64,000 bases of DNA from Chroococcidiopsis sp. CCMEE 29. GTDB taxonomy: Bacteria > Cyanobacteriota > Cyanobacteriia > Cyanobacteriales > Chroococcidiopsidaceae. The notes under the pieces are model-generated. The model was not told the origin of the DNA and ran no database searches. It saw nothing but the letters and a program-made list of their open reading frames with translations. The stretch covers positions 274,273-338,272 of the forward strand of contig NZ_CP083762.1 of assembly GCF_023558375.1 (NCBI RefSeq), given 5' to 3'. Position numbers and translations under genes: made by a program. This document shows positions 25,675-35,497 of the stretch, one piece after another (positions within the stretch are counted from its first letter, which is position 1; the number at the start of each line of letters is the position of its first letter).

Positions 25675-26115
25675 CGGCGGCTACTCAAAAAAAGGGGTGG
25701 CGATGGAAAAGAACCCGCCAACGGCAACCTAAATGTCCCAACGCTAAGTTAAAACAGGCAAAACTTGCCGATTTAGACTGGCTACTCTGGGCACATGCTG
25801 CTGGAGAAATTTGTTTGAAGTTTTTAGATGAGTCGGGCTTTTGTTTGTGGAGCCCAGTTAGTTACACTTATTCGCCAGTAGGGCAACAGAAAGTATTACA
25901 ACAGACGACTAGACGTGGTAGACGATTGAATATTTTGGGATTGTACTCGGTGGGCGTAAGTTTTGAATAGGGTCTGAAGTTGGGCAGTTTTAACCGTGAC
26001 TCTTACCTGAAGCTGATGCACTTGTCTTGCTGAAAAAGCGAAGGCTCGTTACGCCGCTACTGGTGTGATTACCGTTATCGTACAGGACAACCATCCCATT
26101 CATAAGCTACTAGAC
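25675..26115 (+). mobile_element. IS630-family middle fragment
   Basis: Plus-strand frame KKGWRWKRTRQRQPKCPNAK, then LKFLDESGFCLWSPVSYTYS, with the first catalytic Asp in LDESG. A stop lies at 25968, followed by more transposase in shifted frames up to VITVIVQDNHPIHKLLDI. Dead, and abutted head-to-head by the minus-strand piece. Confidence 0.8.
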
Positions 26116-26117
26116 AT

Positions 26118-27228
26118 CTAATCTGCAATTGCTCTATTTCCCTTATTACGGATTCTTCTATTCCAATTAATTACTAATTCTCCCTGATTGAGTAACCTAT
26201 GCAGGAGTTCTTTAAGTTGCCCCACGGACTGAAATAGCCGATGTGCAATAAACTCTTTACAGGAATGCCACACTAATTCAATTAAATTGAAGTCCGGGCT
26301 ATAAGCAGGTAAAAAACACAAGTGAATGTTTGGTAGTGCTTGCTCTATTTTCTCAACGATATCTTCACGTTTGTGATAGCTGGCATTATCCAAAATTACT
26401 AGAACTCTCGGACCTGTCTTTTCATAAAGCTCAGAGTCATTTCCTTGCTCAATCCATTCTTGTTTAACAAATTCATTCAGTAATTCCAACTGCTCAAAAA
26501 AACTCTCTCCCTTGCCTTTGTCAATAAAATAGCACAAGCGTTTTCGGTCATGATAACGCAGCCCACCCATGACATTTACTCGCCCTCGACTCCTTTGACC
26601 TGTAACTTTTCTTCGCCAACCTCGGCGTGTCCAGCACTTACGCCGTAGCACTCGTAAACTAAAGCCGGTCTCATCCCAAAACCATACCTGGAAAAGCTCC
26701 GGCGCTACCTGCCCTGCTTTCAGATCGGTCTCTAATTTCTCTCGAAATACCACTCGTTTGGTCGCATCTTGCTTATCCTCTAAGCTGTATTTCGCCCAGA
26801 TGTACACATACTTTTTTTTGCAATATTCGACTAATTTGCTTGCTACTCAGCTTAATCCCGGTCTGTTCTAGCAGATAAGTTGATAATCGCCCAGTTGTCC
26901 ATCTGCCAAATTCATAACCAAGTTCACTCGGAGCTTTCTCGACCACTTCTAGGAGCAATTCAATATATTGCTCAGTCGCCTTTCGGTAGTTGCCCTGCTC
27001 GCGTTTATCTCGTAAACTATCGAGATTCTCGGGGTCTCCATGCACACACCAGTAAGCCACACTACGGTAACTACAACCGATGAAATTAACAATCTCTTGA
27101 TAAGTTTTGCCATCATTTTGTAGCAGGAGAATCAGGGCATGTTCTCGCAATCGAGGACGATCGCCTTCTCGCACTACCGCTTGCAGGCGTTCTTTCTGTT
27201 CTTGATTTAAAAACCCCTTTGCAGGCAT
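26118..27228 (-). mobile_element. IS630-family transposase in two frames, probably frameshifted
   Basis: Frame A (27228-26773) carries the N-terminal DNA-binding part (YQEIVNFIGCSYRSVAYWC). Frame B (26807-26118) carries the DDE core: WFWDETGFSLRVLRRKCW, VLVILDNASYHKRED and LPAYSPDFNLIELVWHSCKE. They overlap at a run of eight A, where a -1 shift joins them (ILQKK to KYVYIWAKYSLED). A -1 slip on an A-run is an established expression mode in this family, so the element may be intact and active. Confidence 0.85.
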
Positions 27229-27293
27229 AGTCCAAGCTCTTCTGAAGCTTTAATATTTTAATTCTATCTCTTTTAGAAGTCCATTAGCTTACC

Positions 27294-27539
27294 AGTCGCG
27301 CTTGTCGTGCTTTTTGGCAGCAATGGCAAGAGCAAGGGCTGTACTTATTCCAACTACCCAAATACTCTTCTCAGATGAACTTGATTGAACCAGAGTGGCA
27401 TCAACTTAAGACTCATGAACTAGCTGGACGTATATTTGAAGATGAATATGATTTAGCACTGGCTGTGATGGCTGGAGTGGATGCTAGAGCTAAACGAGGA
27501 CAATACCCTACTGAACGTTTTCGATTTAATTCTGCCTAG
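27294..27539 (+). mobile_element. IS630-family 3' fragment
   Basis: Open frame ending LPKYSSQMNLIEPEWHQLKT, HELAGRIFEDEYDLALAVM and TERFRFNSA. It is the C-terminal end of an IS630 transposase of the same subgroup as the pieces at 25372 and 32281. Confidence 0.85.
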
Positions 27540-27540
27540 C

Positions 27541-28262
27541 TACTTAGTTGGTTTTCAATTGTCCAATGTCCGCGAATAAGGGCATGAAACTGCTGAGTAG
27601 TCGTGGCGACGCTACTAATATAAAACTGTCGTTCGGTAAATGCCTGACCACCTCGCACCCCTTGGCGTTCCACGGCAATACACCGTAGCAGGGAGCGCCC
27701 ATTCTTGGGCCAATTCTCCCAACTGGTCAAACACGAGGGTGCGACGTGACACGATGCGTCCATGACTTTGTTCTTGCTCCTGGTAGAGACTGCACGGCAA
27801 GCTGGTTAGCGACTGAGATCAATCCATTCGTACAGCCGAGTTTGATTAGTTTTGACACACACCAGATAATCGTTACGTTGCCTGACAATCTGTTCGAGAG
27901 TTTTTTTGAGTCTGCAATGCATCTAAGGTCACTCCAATCCCGCTCAATCCCACTGCCGCTAACAGCAAACGTACTACTTCTTGTTCGCTCATGACTTTGT
28001 TCTCCATTGGCATTACTGCTTGTACTACGCCTTGTTGATGTGAAAACAGTGACACTAGAGTGACGAAATTCTGTTGTGAACCGTCGTAGTCAGTGACGCT
28101 ACTTCTGATACTTTTGCCATCGCTCGCCAGCCACTCTCTACCTCTGTGTATGTTTGCACCCAGTCCGTGAACACGGCGGCTAAGACATGAAAATCCAGTT
28201 GCTGCATTACCCGTCGAAACGTTGAATAGGACGGCAAACGAGTTTCTTTTGCTAAATTCAGT
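27541..28262 (-). pseudogene. ISAs1-family transposase, decayed
   Basis: Minus-strand blocks in several frames: LPSYSTFRRVMQQLDFHVLA, SLFSHQQGVVQAVMPMENK, VVRLLLAAVGLSGIGVTLDA, LQTQKNSRTDCQAT and FHALIRGHWTIENQL. These are landmarks of ISAs1-type (H-repeat-like) transposases. Stops and frameshifts lie between blocks and the N-terminus is replaced by IS630 DNA. Confidence 0.8.
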
Positions 28263-28650
28263 TTCTGATAGCAGTTCTCAGTTGAGTGAATGACAGTAGC
28301 AGCAGTGAGTAAACCATCCAAATAGTGTCTGAAGAAGTAACAGTAGCTATTGCTTTTGTAATAGCAGAGTCTAACTCTTGATAAGTTCGAGTTGCTTGAG
28401 AACGTAAAAATTCTTTCAGTTTAGACCAGCAGTTTTCAATGGGATTAAAATCAGGAGAATAAGGAGATAAATAGACTACCCTAGCCCCGGCGGCTTCAAT
28501 GGTTTGTTGAATGCCATTCGCTTGATGAGCTGGCAGGTTATCCATGACCACACAAGCTCCCGGCCACAATTGAGGCACTAGAACTTGATTAACATAGCTG
28601 TTAAAAGCTTCTTTATCTGTCCAGCCGGGGAAAGTTAGAGGAGCGAGCAA
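28258..28650 (-). mobile_element. IS630-family 3' fragment
   Basis: Minus-strand frame of about 130 residues with VVMDNLPAHQANGIQQTIEA and [20 protein letters not shown], the last two catalytic blocks. The N-terminal half is missing. Its tip (AGCAGTTCTCAGTTGAGTG) resembles that of the fragment at 13530, so both are one IS subtype. Confidence 0.85.
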
Positions 28651-28711
28651 ACTTTTAATTGCTCAGGAGTTACGCAGTTGAGAAAAAGGGATAGGTGCGG
28701 TAGAACCAAAG

Positions 28712-28945
28712 AATGAACCCGCCCAAGGTAAACGAGTACGACTACATTAATTTTCTGATTGCAACTGAATTTCTTCAACCAGGTAGTAGTTAGAAACGCC
28801 AGCTTCTATCTTGCCCGTACCGTGAACGCTTCGTCGGGTGGCTTTGACAACCGAGAGTAAGTTGTAGGCAACCAGCGCTACACAGAAGCTAAATAATGCC
28901 GCTTTCGGATAGCCCAAAGTGTTGAGCTCACAAGTAAAGTATCAC
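28712..28945. mobile_element. Two abutting transposase scraps (IS4-like and unknown)
   Basis: On the plus strand MNPPKVNEYDYINFLIA (28712-28762) is a transposase N-terminus of a type seen in cyanobacterial IS. From 28945 to 28752 on the minus strand CELNTLGYPKAALFSFCVAL, then HGTGKIEAGVSNYYLVEEIQ, is the C-terminal part of an IS4-family transposase. The region 28651-28711 has an IS-end-like stretch. Confidence 0.65.
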
Positions 28946-29017
28946 TAATGGGTGAAAGGTTAAAGGTAAAAGCGAAAGGTAAAAATGACCAGTTTCCTTT
29001 GCTCATTCCTCTTCTTC

Positions 29018-29668
29018 TCAACACTCGCCGTTCACCAGTTGCCGCTGACGTAGTTGCTCAAACAATTGAGCTACCTTATCTAGATCTTTGTCTCCAGGGG
29101 CGCGTTCTACGCCACTGGATAAGTCAATGCCATGAGGACGTAGCTGACCAAGTGCATCTAAGATGTTATCTGGTGTGAGTCCTCCGGCTAGCAACCAAGG
29201 AAGGCTAGGCTGAAATTGTTGTAAAGCTTCCCAGTCTAGAGTTTTTCCAGTACCACCTAATATCTGCGGATGGTAGGCATCCACTAGGAGGGTATCTACA
29301 CAGGCAGCGTAGTTAGCTGCTTGCTCTAGTGCTTGTAAGTTTCTGATTCTCAGTGCTTTAATAATTTCTACGTTTGATAGCATGGAGCGCAGCTGATGGC
29401 AGGCAGCAGGGGTTTCCTCTCCGTGTAATTGCACCCCCGTCAATCCTGTAGCGACTACAACTTGACAAATTTCTTCTGTAGTGGCGCCAGCAAAAACACC
29501 AATGCGATCAACGGTTGCTGGCAGTTGTTCCACTACTGCTTGAATTTGGATGGAATTGACATAGCGAGGGGAAGATGGTACGCAGATAAACCCCAATGCG
29601 GTTGCCCCGAAAGAGGCGATCACTTTCCCCTGTTCTGGTTTTGTAATTCCACAAATTTTTACTCGCAT
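29018..29668 (-). CDS. trpF: Phosphoribosylanthranilate isomerase
   Basis: TIM-barrel enzyme of 216 residues that isomerises N-(5-phosphoribosyl)anthranilate in tryptophan synthesis. The start [12 protein letters not shown] carries the catalytic Cys, [12 protein letters not shown] the phosphate-side loop, [20 protein letters not shown] the catalytic Asp region, and LAGGLTPDN with GIDLSSGVE the phosphate-binding loops. The family usually reads FxxxSPR at the third block, matched here. A housekeeping gene alone in an IS-rich stretch: either a second copy or the chromosomal gene captured by a mobile region. Confidence 0.95.
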   Translation of the reverse strand: MRVKICGITKPEQGKVIASFGATALGFICVPSSPRYVNSIQIQAVVEQLPATVDRIGVFAGATTEEICQVVVATGLTGVQLHGEETPAACHQLRSMLSNVEIIKALRIRNLQALEQAANYAACVDTLLVDAYHPQILGGTGKTLDWEALQQFQPSLPWLLAGGLTPDNILDALGQLRPHGIDLSSGVERAPGDKDLDKVAQLFEQLRQRQLVNGEC

Positions 29669-29753
29669 ACAAATTTGTATAGAAAAATAAAGCGAACGTT
29701 AACTATTAAAACAGATGCGATTTCCTAGTGAAGCAATTTTGATAATCCTTAAC

Positions 29754-30614
29754 GTAGTGATATGGAAGTAGTGGCAAGGCTCAAATTATTGCCAATTCTG
29801 CATTGTAGCCATGAATGAAGTACCAAATCGCCCCAATGTGATTGTTGAGCTTTTTGGAAAATGATAGACTTTCTCTTACGAGTCGAGAAACCCGGTGTCT
29901 GAAGGTATTATTTAACCATTCAATATGATTAGTTTGACCCGTTTGTTTGCCAACAGAGCGGTGATGTTCATGGGGAATAACTGTTTTGTAAGCTTGCCAA
30001 AAATCTGTATAAGCAATGGCACATTGCTGATAAATCTTTGGTAGAGAAGCCCATAATTGACGAGCTGATTTCCGAATTCTATCTCCCACAAAGCAACCGA
30101 CAATTTTTCGGGAGTTACGGTCAATTGCTAGCCAGATATAAATCTCGTTTTTCTTACTATCAACAAATGACCACATTTGATCCCATTCAATGGTCAATCG
30201 ATGGGGCGATTTTTCCGAAACCTCTACCTGGCGCGGAGTATGGGCTAGCCTTTGATTGACATAATCTTGCAGCTACGACCAGCTTAGCTGAGTAACTCTG
30301 GCAATTCCACGCAGTGAAATTCTTTCCAGTAATAATCTATCAATGAACTGTTTTATTTCCTCTGAAACAGTTGTTTTAGTAGGATTGACAACGAATTAAC
30401 GACCGCAGTTTTTACATTGATGTTTTTGCTTACCATTATGAACTGAACCATTTTTGATTAAATTCCTATAACCACAGGCAGGACAGGCTCGTTCTGGAAG
30501 TTCTTCACACTTTTCCTGAAACAATTCTACCGAATCTTGTACTACTTTAGACAGCCATGCCACGAAGGAGTCAAGTAAAAATGCCCAAACTATTGCCATC
30601 AAAATACTAATTTA
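29754..30614 (-). mobile_element. IS1-family element, inactivated by stops
   Basis: The minus strand encodes InsA with a zinc ribbon (CPACGYRNLIKNG, CKNCGR) from 30602. It meets a TAA right after CKNCGR, a TAG within RVTQLSWS*LQDY, then continues into an intact-looking InsB (TIEWDQMWSFVDSKKNE to HIGAIWYFIHGYNAEL). The left tip GTAGTGATATGGAAGTAGTGG matches the ends at 37457-37514. Two nonsense changes make it a pseudogene. Confidence 0.85.
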
Positions 30615-31495
30615 GGTGGTGTTCTAGATCTGGTGTTCAGCTATAATAAGGGACTGGAAAAGAAAGTTAAAGGAAGTTGTTTGGTTAAGCATTATGGCTG
30701 TTTGGCTCCCAGTGCAGTGTCCACATTGTCACAACGAAGAGGTAATTAAGAATGGAAAATCAGCAGAAGGGAAGCAACGCTATCGCTGCCAGAATCCAGA
30801 CTGCCCCTATCGCACTTTCATCTTGAATCAAACCTATCCGGGACGAAGCAGACAAGTCAAGCAGCAAATAGTGGAGATGACACTTAACGGCAGTGGTGTT
30901 CGAGATATAGCAAGGGTGTTACGTGTTAGCCCTACTACTGTGATTCAGGAATTAAAAAAAACTCAAACATCTCGAACCAGTAAATCGGAAACTGTTACAG
31001 CAACTGAGGCCCGAGCTTTCTTGAAGTAGATATCGTTCGAGTTGAAGAGCCAGAAGAAGTTGGGATTGAAGAAGCCCAACTGGACGAGATGTGGAGCTAT
31101 GTCAGTAGCAAGAAGAACCCACGTTGGCTTTGGCACGCAATTGATCGTAGAACTGGTCAAGTTTTAGCATATGTGTTTGGTGGTCGAAAAGACGAAGTGT
31201 TTTTGCAACTGGAAAAGTTACTCCTCCCGTTTGGGATTAAGCGTTACTGCACGGATGGTTGGGGAGCATATGAACGGCATTTACCAGCAGAAAACCACGA
31301 AGTAGGTAAACGCAAAACACAGAGAATTGAGCGGAAGCATCTAAGATTAAGAACAAGAATCAAGAGGTTAGTGCGTAAGACTATTTGTTTTTCCAAGACA
31401 GAGGAGATGCACGATTTGGTGATTGGGCTGTTTATTAACCGCTATGAATTTGGCATATTAGTTTGAGAACCGAACACCAGATCTAGAACACCACC
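30615..31495 (+). mobile_element. IS1-family element with 24-bp perfect ends
   Basis: The ends GGTGGTGTTCTAGATCTGGT... (30615-30638) and complement (31472-31495) are identical over 24 bp, giving 881 bp. InsA (30694-31029) has a zinc ribbon and HTH; InsB is readable from DEMWSYVSSKKNPRWLWHAI to INRYEFGILV (31080-31466). IS1 normally joins them by a -1 shift on the A-run at 30951. Compared with the copy at 40118 there is one extra base near 31015 that puts a stop into the joined frame, so this copy is probably inactive. Confidence 0.9.
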
Positions 31496-31498
31496 CAA

Positions 31499-31914
31499 GA
31501 TCGGAGGAACGGGTGCAGCTATTGCAGACGATTCCAGGAGTAGGTCGTAAAACTGCCGAAGTGATTGTTGCCTGTTTGGATGACCCAGGGCGATTTGAGA
31601 ACGTGCGTCAAGTCTCGGCTTACGCGGGTTTAATTCCACAACAACATCACTCAGGACAAACCAACAAACTGGGCAAAATTACGAAACGGGGATCTCGATT
31701 ACTGCGAAGTGCGCTCGTGGAAGCAGCTTGGGTAATGTTGCGCTACAACGAGTGGGCACAAGCCATTTATCGGCGAATTTGTGGCGGGCAGAAGACGCAC
31801 AAGAAAACGGCAATCACGGCATTAGCCCGCAAGTTACTGGTGCGCTGTTGGGCAATGTTGCGGCAGCGACAGCCTTGGAACCCTGACTTAGCGCCACCTG
31901 CTTTATCCGCTTAG
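31499..31914 (+). mobile_element. IS110-family transposase, C-terminal fragment
   Basis: Frame QLLQTIPGVGRKTAEVIVA, then GLIPQQHHSGQTNKLGKITK and SRLLRSALVEAAWVMLR: the Transposase_20 domain. The catalytic DEDD half was lost at the IS1 border (31495). It is a different subgroup from the full copy at 14349. Confidence 0.9.
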
Positions 31915-32280
31915 CACAACTGGATGAAACGAAGTCACAGTAAGATTTGAGAGCATGAGCTTGCAATTTTCTTTAATCTGAAACACGATTGCCTCAACGA
32001 ATAAGCCATGCTACGAGTGTAGAAACTCTTGAGACAATGCGAGTAACATAAACATGAGCGTGTAGATGTAAAAGAGCATTGACAACTCGGATAGTCGGTT
32101 AAATCTACTTTGTCTTTGATTCAATCCGCTAGTCCAATCGCCGTAAAATGAATCATTTAAGAGTTTCCTATACGCTAAGAGGATAAATTTATGCTGTCTA
32201 AACTCTCAAACAACTTGGAAAACAAAACCTGAAATCCTACTTGACACGGAATCGGCTTCATAGTCGGATAATTTACAGCT
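31915..32280. other. Non-coding region downstream of IS110 fragment
   Basis: No gene seen over about 365 bases. The first part would be the right non-coding end of the truncated IS110/IS1111 element. AT-rich, without a repeat I can delimit. Confidence 0.4.
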
Positions 32281-32562
32281 TGATAATTTTTGCGACAGAA
32301 CCGTTCTCTACACACGAGCCACTTGACTCGCCAACAGTGGCAGCGCTGGCGTTCTGGAGGGTTATTCCTGTTCTTCCTGCCCCAATATTGCTCCGAAATG
32401 AACCGGATTGAGGATGAATGGCATCAACTCAAAACCCATGAAATTGCTGGGCGCATGTTCGAGGATGAATATGATTTAGCCCTTGCAATTATCGATGGAA
32501 TGAAAGCTCGTAGTGTCAAAGGTGGTTATACGGTGGAGCGTTTTAAGTTTAATTCCGCCTAG
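32281..32562 (+). mobile_element. IS630-family 3' fragment with orphan IS end
   Basis: TTTTTGCGACAGAACC (32287-32302) is an orphan end like that of the 100-bp element at 4284. It is directly followed by an IS630 C-terminal frame: LHTSHLTRQQWQRWRSGG, PQYCSEMNRIEDEWHQLKTH and TVERFKFNSA. The frame is open but headless. Confidence 0.85.
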
Positions 32563-32580
32563 CTACTTACAATTAATTGA

Positions 32581-33165
32581 TCACAAGCGAATATGGCGTA
32601 TTTGTATCGCTATCCGTTTTAGAGGGCGTAAGATTCCAATGCAAGGCGGTTTGAGCGCAAGCCCTGTGTAATGAGCGATTTCCTCTGCAACAGCCGCGAT
32701 CGTTTTTCCCTCCGTATTGAGGTGAACTGCAAACTTTTCATCTGACAAAGATTTCAAGCATCGATCCAGGTGACGCGCACCCCAAGAGTTGCTGCCATCA
32801 CCGCGCCGACGCAGCCGCCGCAGAATTGTTTCGCGAGAAGCCAGTAAAGTAAAGTGATGTACCTGTAATCCCTCTCGACACAATGCGCCGACGGTTTGCT
32901 CGTGATAGAGCGGATGAACGACCGTCATTGGAACAATGATGGCTCCTGAAAAGTTCTCAGCAACGTATCGCAACGTTTTGTAGGTAAACTCACGCCAGAC
33001 TGGATGATCCTGAAAGTCTCGATGCATCTGAGGCGGCAGAATTTTACGAAGCGAAAAGCCAATTTGCTCAGGATCAAACACAAAACTGCCAGGAATGCGG
33101 CTGTGTAGCTCGAAGGCAGTCTGAGTTTTGCCAATCCCAAAGGCTCCATTTAACCAAATAATCAT
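32581..33165 (-). CDS. TmrB-like P-loop kinase/ATPase
   Basis: P-loop protein of 194 residues. Walker A is LNGAFGIGKTQTA at the N-terminus, followed by FVFDPEQIGFSLRK and DHPVWREFTYKTL, which are typical of the TmrB (tunicamycin-resistance ATPase) group of small nucleotide-binding kinases. A likely role is phosphorylation or sequestration of a toxic small molecule. I prefer the ATG at 33165 to the TTG at 33177. It is divergent from the GNAT gene at 33327. Confidence 0.8.
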   Translation of the reverse strand: MIIWLNGAFGIGKTQTAFELHSRIPGSFVFDPEQIGFSLRKILPPQMHRDFQDHPVWREFTYKTLRYVAENFSGAIIVPMTVVHPLYHEQTVGALCREGLQVHHFTLLASRETILRRLRRRGDGSNSWGARHLDRCLKSLSDEKFAVHLNTEGKTIAAVAEEIAHYTGLALKPPCIGILRPLKRIAIQIRHIRL

Positions 33166-33326
33166 CAGCGATAGCAATTTTCTCAGATCGACTACAACCT
33201 AGCATTGATTTGAGATTAGGCAACACAAACTAACACTTTGGGTATCGTTGCTCAGACAGTTGTATTATATTTGTAGTATTGTACCATTATCCGAGTGCTG
33301 GATTTTTGGCACTGACTGGAGTTTAT

Positions 33327-33836
33327 ATGGACGTGCGGATTGAACCTTACACGGCTCATCACCTCGATGCCATCATTCGGCTTTCGCTTCGGGCTTGGAC
33401 TCCGGTGTTTGAGTCGATTCAGAACGCAATGGACGCTGATGTGTACCAGGCATTCTATCCCGATCATTGGCGGGTGAGTCAGCAAAAGGCGATCGAGGAG
33501 GTCTGCGCTGCTGAAGACACAAATGTATGGGTTGCAAAGGTCTTCGATCAATCAGCAACCAACGATGCGGGCTTAACCGTGGGTTTTGTCGCTGTGAAAC
33601 TCCATTTGGAGGACAAGATGGGTGAAATCTACATGGTCGCGGTTGACCCAGACTTTCAGGGTCAGGGCATTGGTACGGCGCTGATGAAATTTGCGATCGC
33701 TCGGATGCAAGAGTCTGGAATGTCGATCGCAATGGTCGAGACCGGAGGCGATCCGGGTCATGCTTCAGCCCGTCGCACCTATGAAAAGCTGGGCTTCGGC
33801 TTGTGGACGGTCGCCCGATACTTCAAGAAGCTTTAG
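33327..33836 (+). CDS. GNAT family N-acetyltransferase
   Basis: Single-domain acetyltransferase of 169 residues. Motif A is VAVDPDFQGQGIGTALMKFA with the acetyl-CoA loop QGQGIG, and motif B is HASARRTYEKLGFGLWTVARY. The ATG at 33327 follows CTGGAG. Together with the divergent TmrB-like gene it could be a small-molecule resistance pair, but the substrate is unknown. Confidence 0.9.
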   Translation: MDVRIEPYTAHHLDAIIRLSLRAWTPVFESIQNAMDADVYQAFYPDHWRVSQQKAIEEVCAAEDTNVWVAKVFDQSATNDAGLTVGFVAVKLHLEDKMGEIYMVAVDPDFQGQGIGTALMKFAIARMQESGMSIAMVETGGDPGHASARRTYEKLGFGLWTVARYFKKL

Positions 33837-33934
33837 CGGTCGATCGCGCTAAATTTCCATCACTTGTAAGGAGCGTAAGGATGTGGAAGGAATTGATGAA
33901 GCAAAGTTTCACATCTATAGAAGCCATTTGACAT
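33837..33934. other. Short intergenic stretch
   Basis: No gene, clear terminator or repeat is seen between the acetyltransferase and the IS5 scrap. Confidence 0.4.
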
Positions 33935-34052
33935 CTATCCATTTGATAGCCGTTTGAGCATCAGTCTGATCAAACAAAGGTTGAGTTTAGCTGTGGCATT
34001 GACCAACGTTTTCTCAAAGTTTTTGACCAAACTCTTACATCGTTCCATCCAA
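33935..34052 (-). mobile_element. IS5-family C-terminal scrap
   Basis: Minus-strand frame ERCKSLVKNFEKTLVNATAK, LNLCLIRLMLKRLSNG then stop: the tail of an IS5-type transposase. It is cut on its 5' side by the IS1595 element. A matching-family N-terminal scrap lies at 40759. Confidence 0.65.
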
Positions 34053-34055
34053 GAA

Positions 34056-35116
34056 TGGCTCTTTATGGATTCCAGGGATCTAGCTAAGAAGGCACTCTAA
34101 TAGAGATGACAACAGGGTTTTACCCCGTTTTCTGACATTGTGAACGAACTCAAAAAAACCCAAATAGAGCGGCAGTTTATCTTGGGAAATCCCTCGGTGT
34201 GGTCTCAACCAAGAACGTAACAATGACCAGAAGCCTTCCATCGTATTGACGTGGACTTCGTAAAACCCGTCTCCATCCTCGTCCCGAGCATATTCCCCTT
34301 GTCCATGATTCACTGTCTTGTGACCATATCCCCACTCAGTTATGCGAGCATAGATGCTGTATTCGTCGGTGTAGATGAGCGTACCAGGTGAGACCATCTT
34401 CTGAATCACAGGTGCAATAGTTGCTTGCTTAAGGTTGGACAGCATCTGCACAACAACCTCTCCTCCTCGCTGAATCATGCCGAAAATGGGAGGCTTTTCT
34501 TGTGCCAATGTTCCTCGCCCTGGCTTGGCTTTCAACCGCCTTGGGCGACCAAGTCGCCCCTTTTTCTCACTTCGGATGGCTGACCTTTGAAACCAGCAAT
34601 CAAGTAGAGTTCGTCCAATTCCACTTCTCCTTTCAAAATGACTTCGGGTTTCTTCTCCACAATGCCCATTCGCAGTTGACAAGTCATCTGCTGCGCGTCA
34701 TCCTTGTTCAGGTCGAGTTCTTGAGCAATTTGGTGTGTCGAGAGATTTAAGCCCATCAAGTACAGACAGAGAATCCAGGTCTGCAAGGGCTGATGATGAC
34801 CAGCCAGAATCGTACCACTCAAGTCGTCGAATCGGGAAAGGCATCGCCTGACACTGGTATCGCTGACGATGAGGCTGAGTCTCATCGAAACCTCGTTTGA
34901 CCACACGCTGTGAATTACATTTGCTACAAGTTACACCTTCTGACCATCGTAGCTGGCGCACGGTTTCATAGCACTTTTGTTCGTCAATCAAGGTTTGGAG
35001 ATTAATCAGCACAGGGATGGTCACAGATTGGTCAGTTCTCGAAGCTAATCAGAGTAGGTATTATACCCTCCTGACTGCCACCGAAACTCTAGATCCCTGG
35101 AATCCATAAAGAGCCA
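34056..35116 (-). mobile_element. IS1595-family element, transposase broken
   Basis: Perfect 28-bp inverted ends (TGGCTCTTTATGGATTCCAG... at 34056, complement at 35089-35116) enclose 1061 bp. The minus strand encodes an ISXO2/IS1595-type transposase in three frames: zinc ribbon ETVRQLRWSEGVTCSKC (35024), GEVELDELYLIAGFKGQPSE (to about 34600), then LIYTDEYSIYARITEWGYGH and VNTMEGFWSLLRSWLRPHRG (to 34080). At least two frameshifts inactivate it. IS5 DNA lies on one side and IS6 DNA on the other, so the ends mark a rearranged junction and no target duplication is seen. Confidence 0.85.
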
Positions 35117-35375
35117 CAATCTTTTGCCGTAGCTCTGTCGTTTCAGACAAAGTTTCATCGGCTTTCAACGTCTCAATTGCTTTCGGATATGCTGCATTTT
35201 TATCGACCGTAATCACACGCGGTGATTGGATATGCCTTGCCCTCAATACTTTGCGGAAAAAGCGCTCCGCTGCTTTACCATCGCGTTTTGCACTCAGCAT
35301 AAAATCCAGTGTGTTGCCCACACTATCCACCGCTCGATACAAATACTTCCATATCACTACCAAGTTGACAATACC
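35117..35375 (-). mobile_element. IS6-family transposase fragment with end
   Basis: Minus-strand frame KYLYRAVDSVGNTLDFMLSA, then RVITVDKNAAYPKAIETL with the second catalytic Asp. Cut by IS1595 after ELRQ. At 35362-35375 is an IS6 tip (AAGTTGACAATACC). It directly abuts the internal frame, so the 5' part is deleted, and an IS1-like end (ACTTCCATATCACTACC) lies at the junction. Confidence 0.8.
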
Positions 35376-35497
35376 GTTGGAGGCATGATTGACTGATTTG
35401 TGTGGTTACTACGAGAGCCTAACTCACACTCTGCTTCCTACCTAGATTTCGTTTCAGCCTCCCTCTGGTCAGTCAAGCAGGAATTGGTAGTTACCAA

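Noticed and set aside
28055-28321. Single real gene of 88 residues
   Set aside because: Most of it is the shifted frame of an ISAs1 transposase, and its start lies in IS630 DNA.
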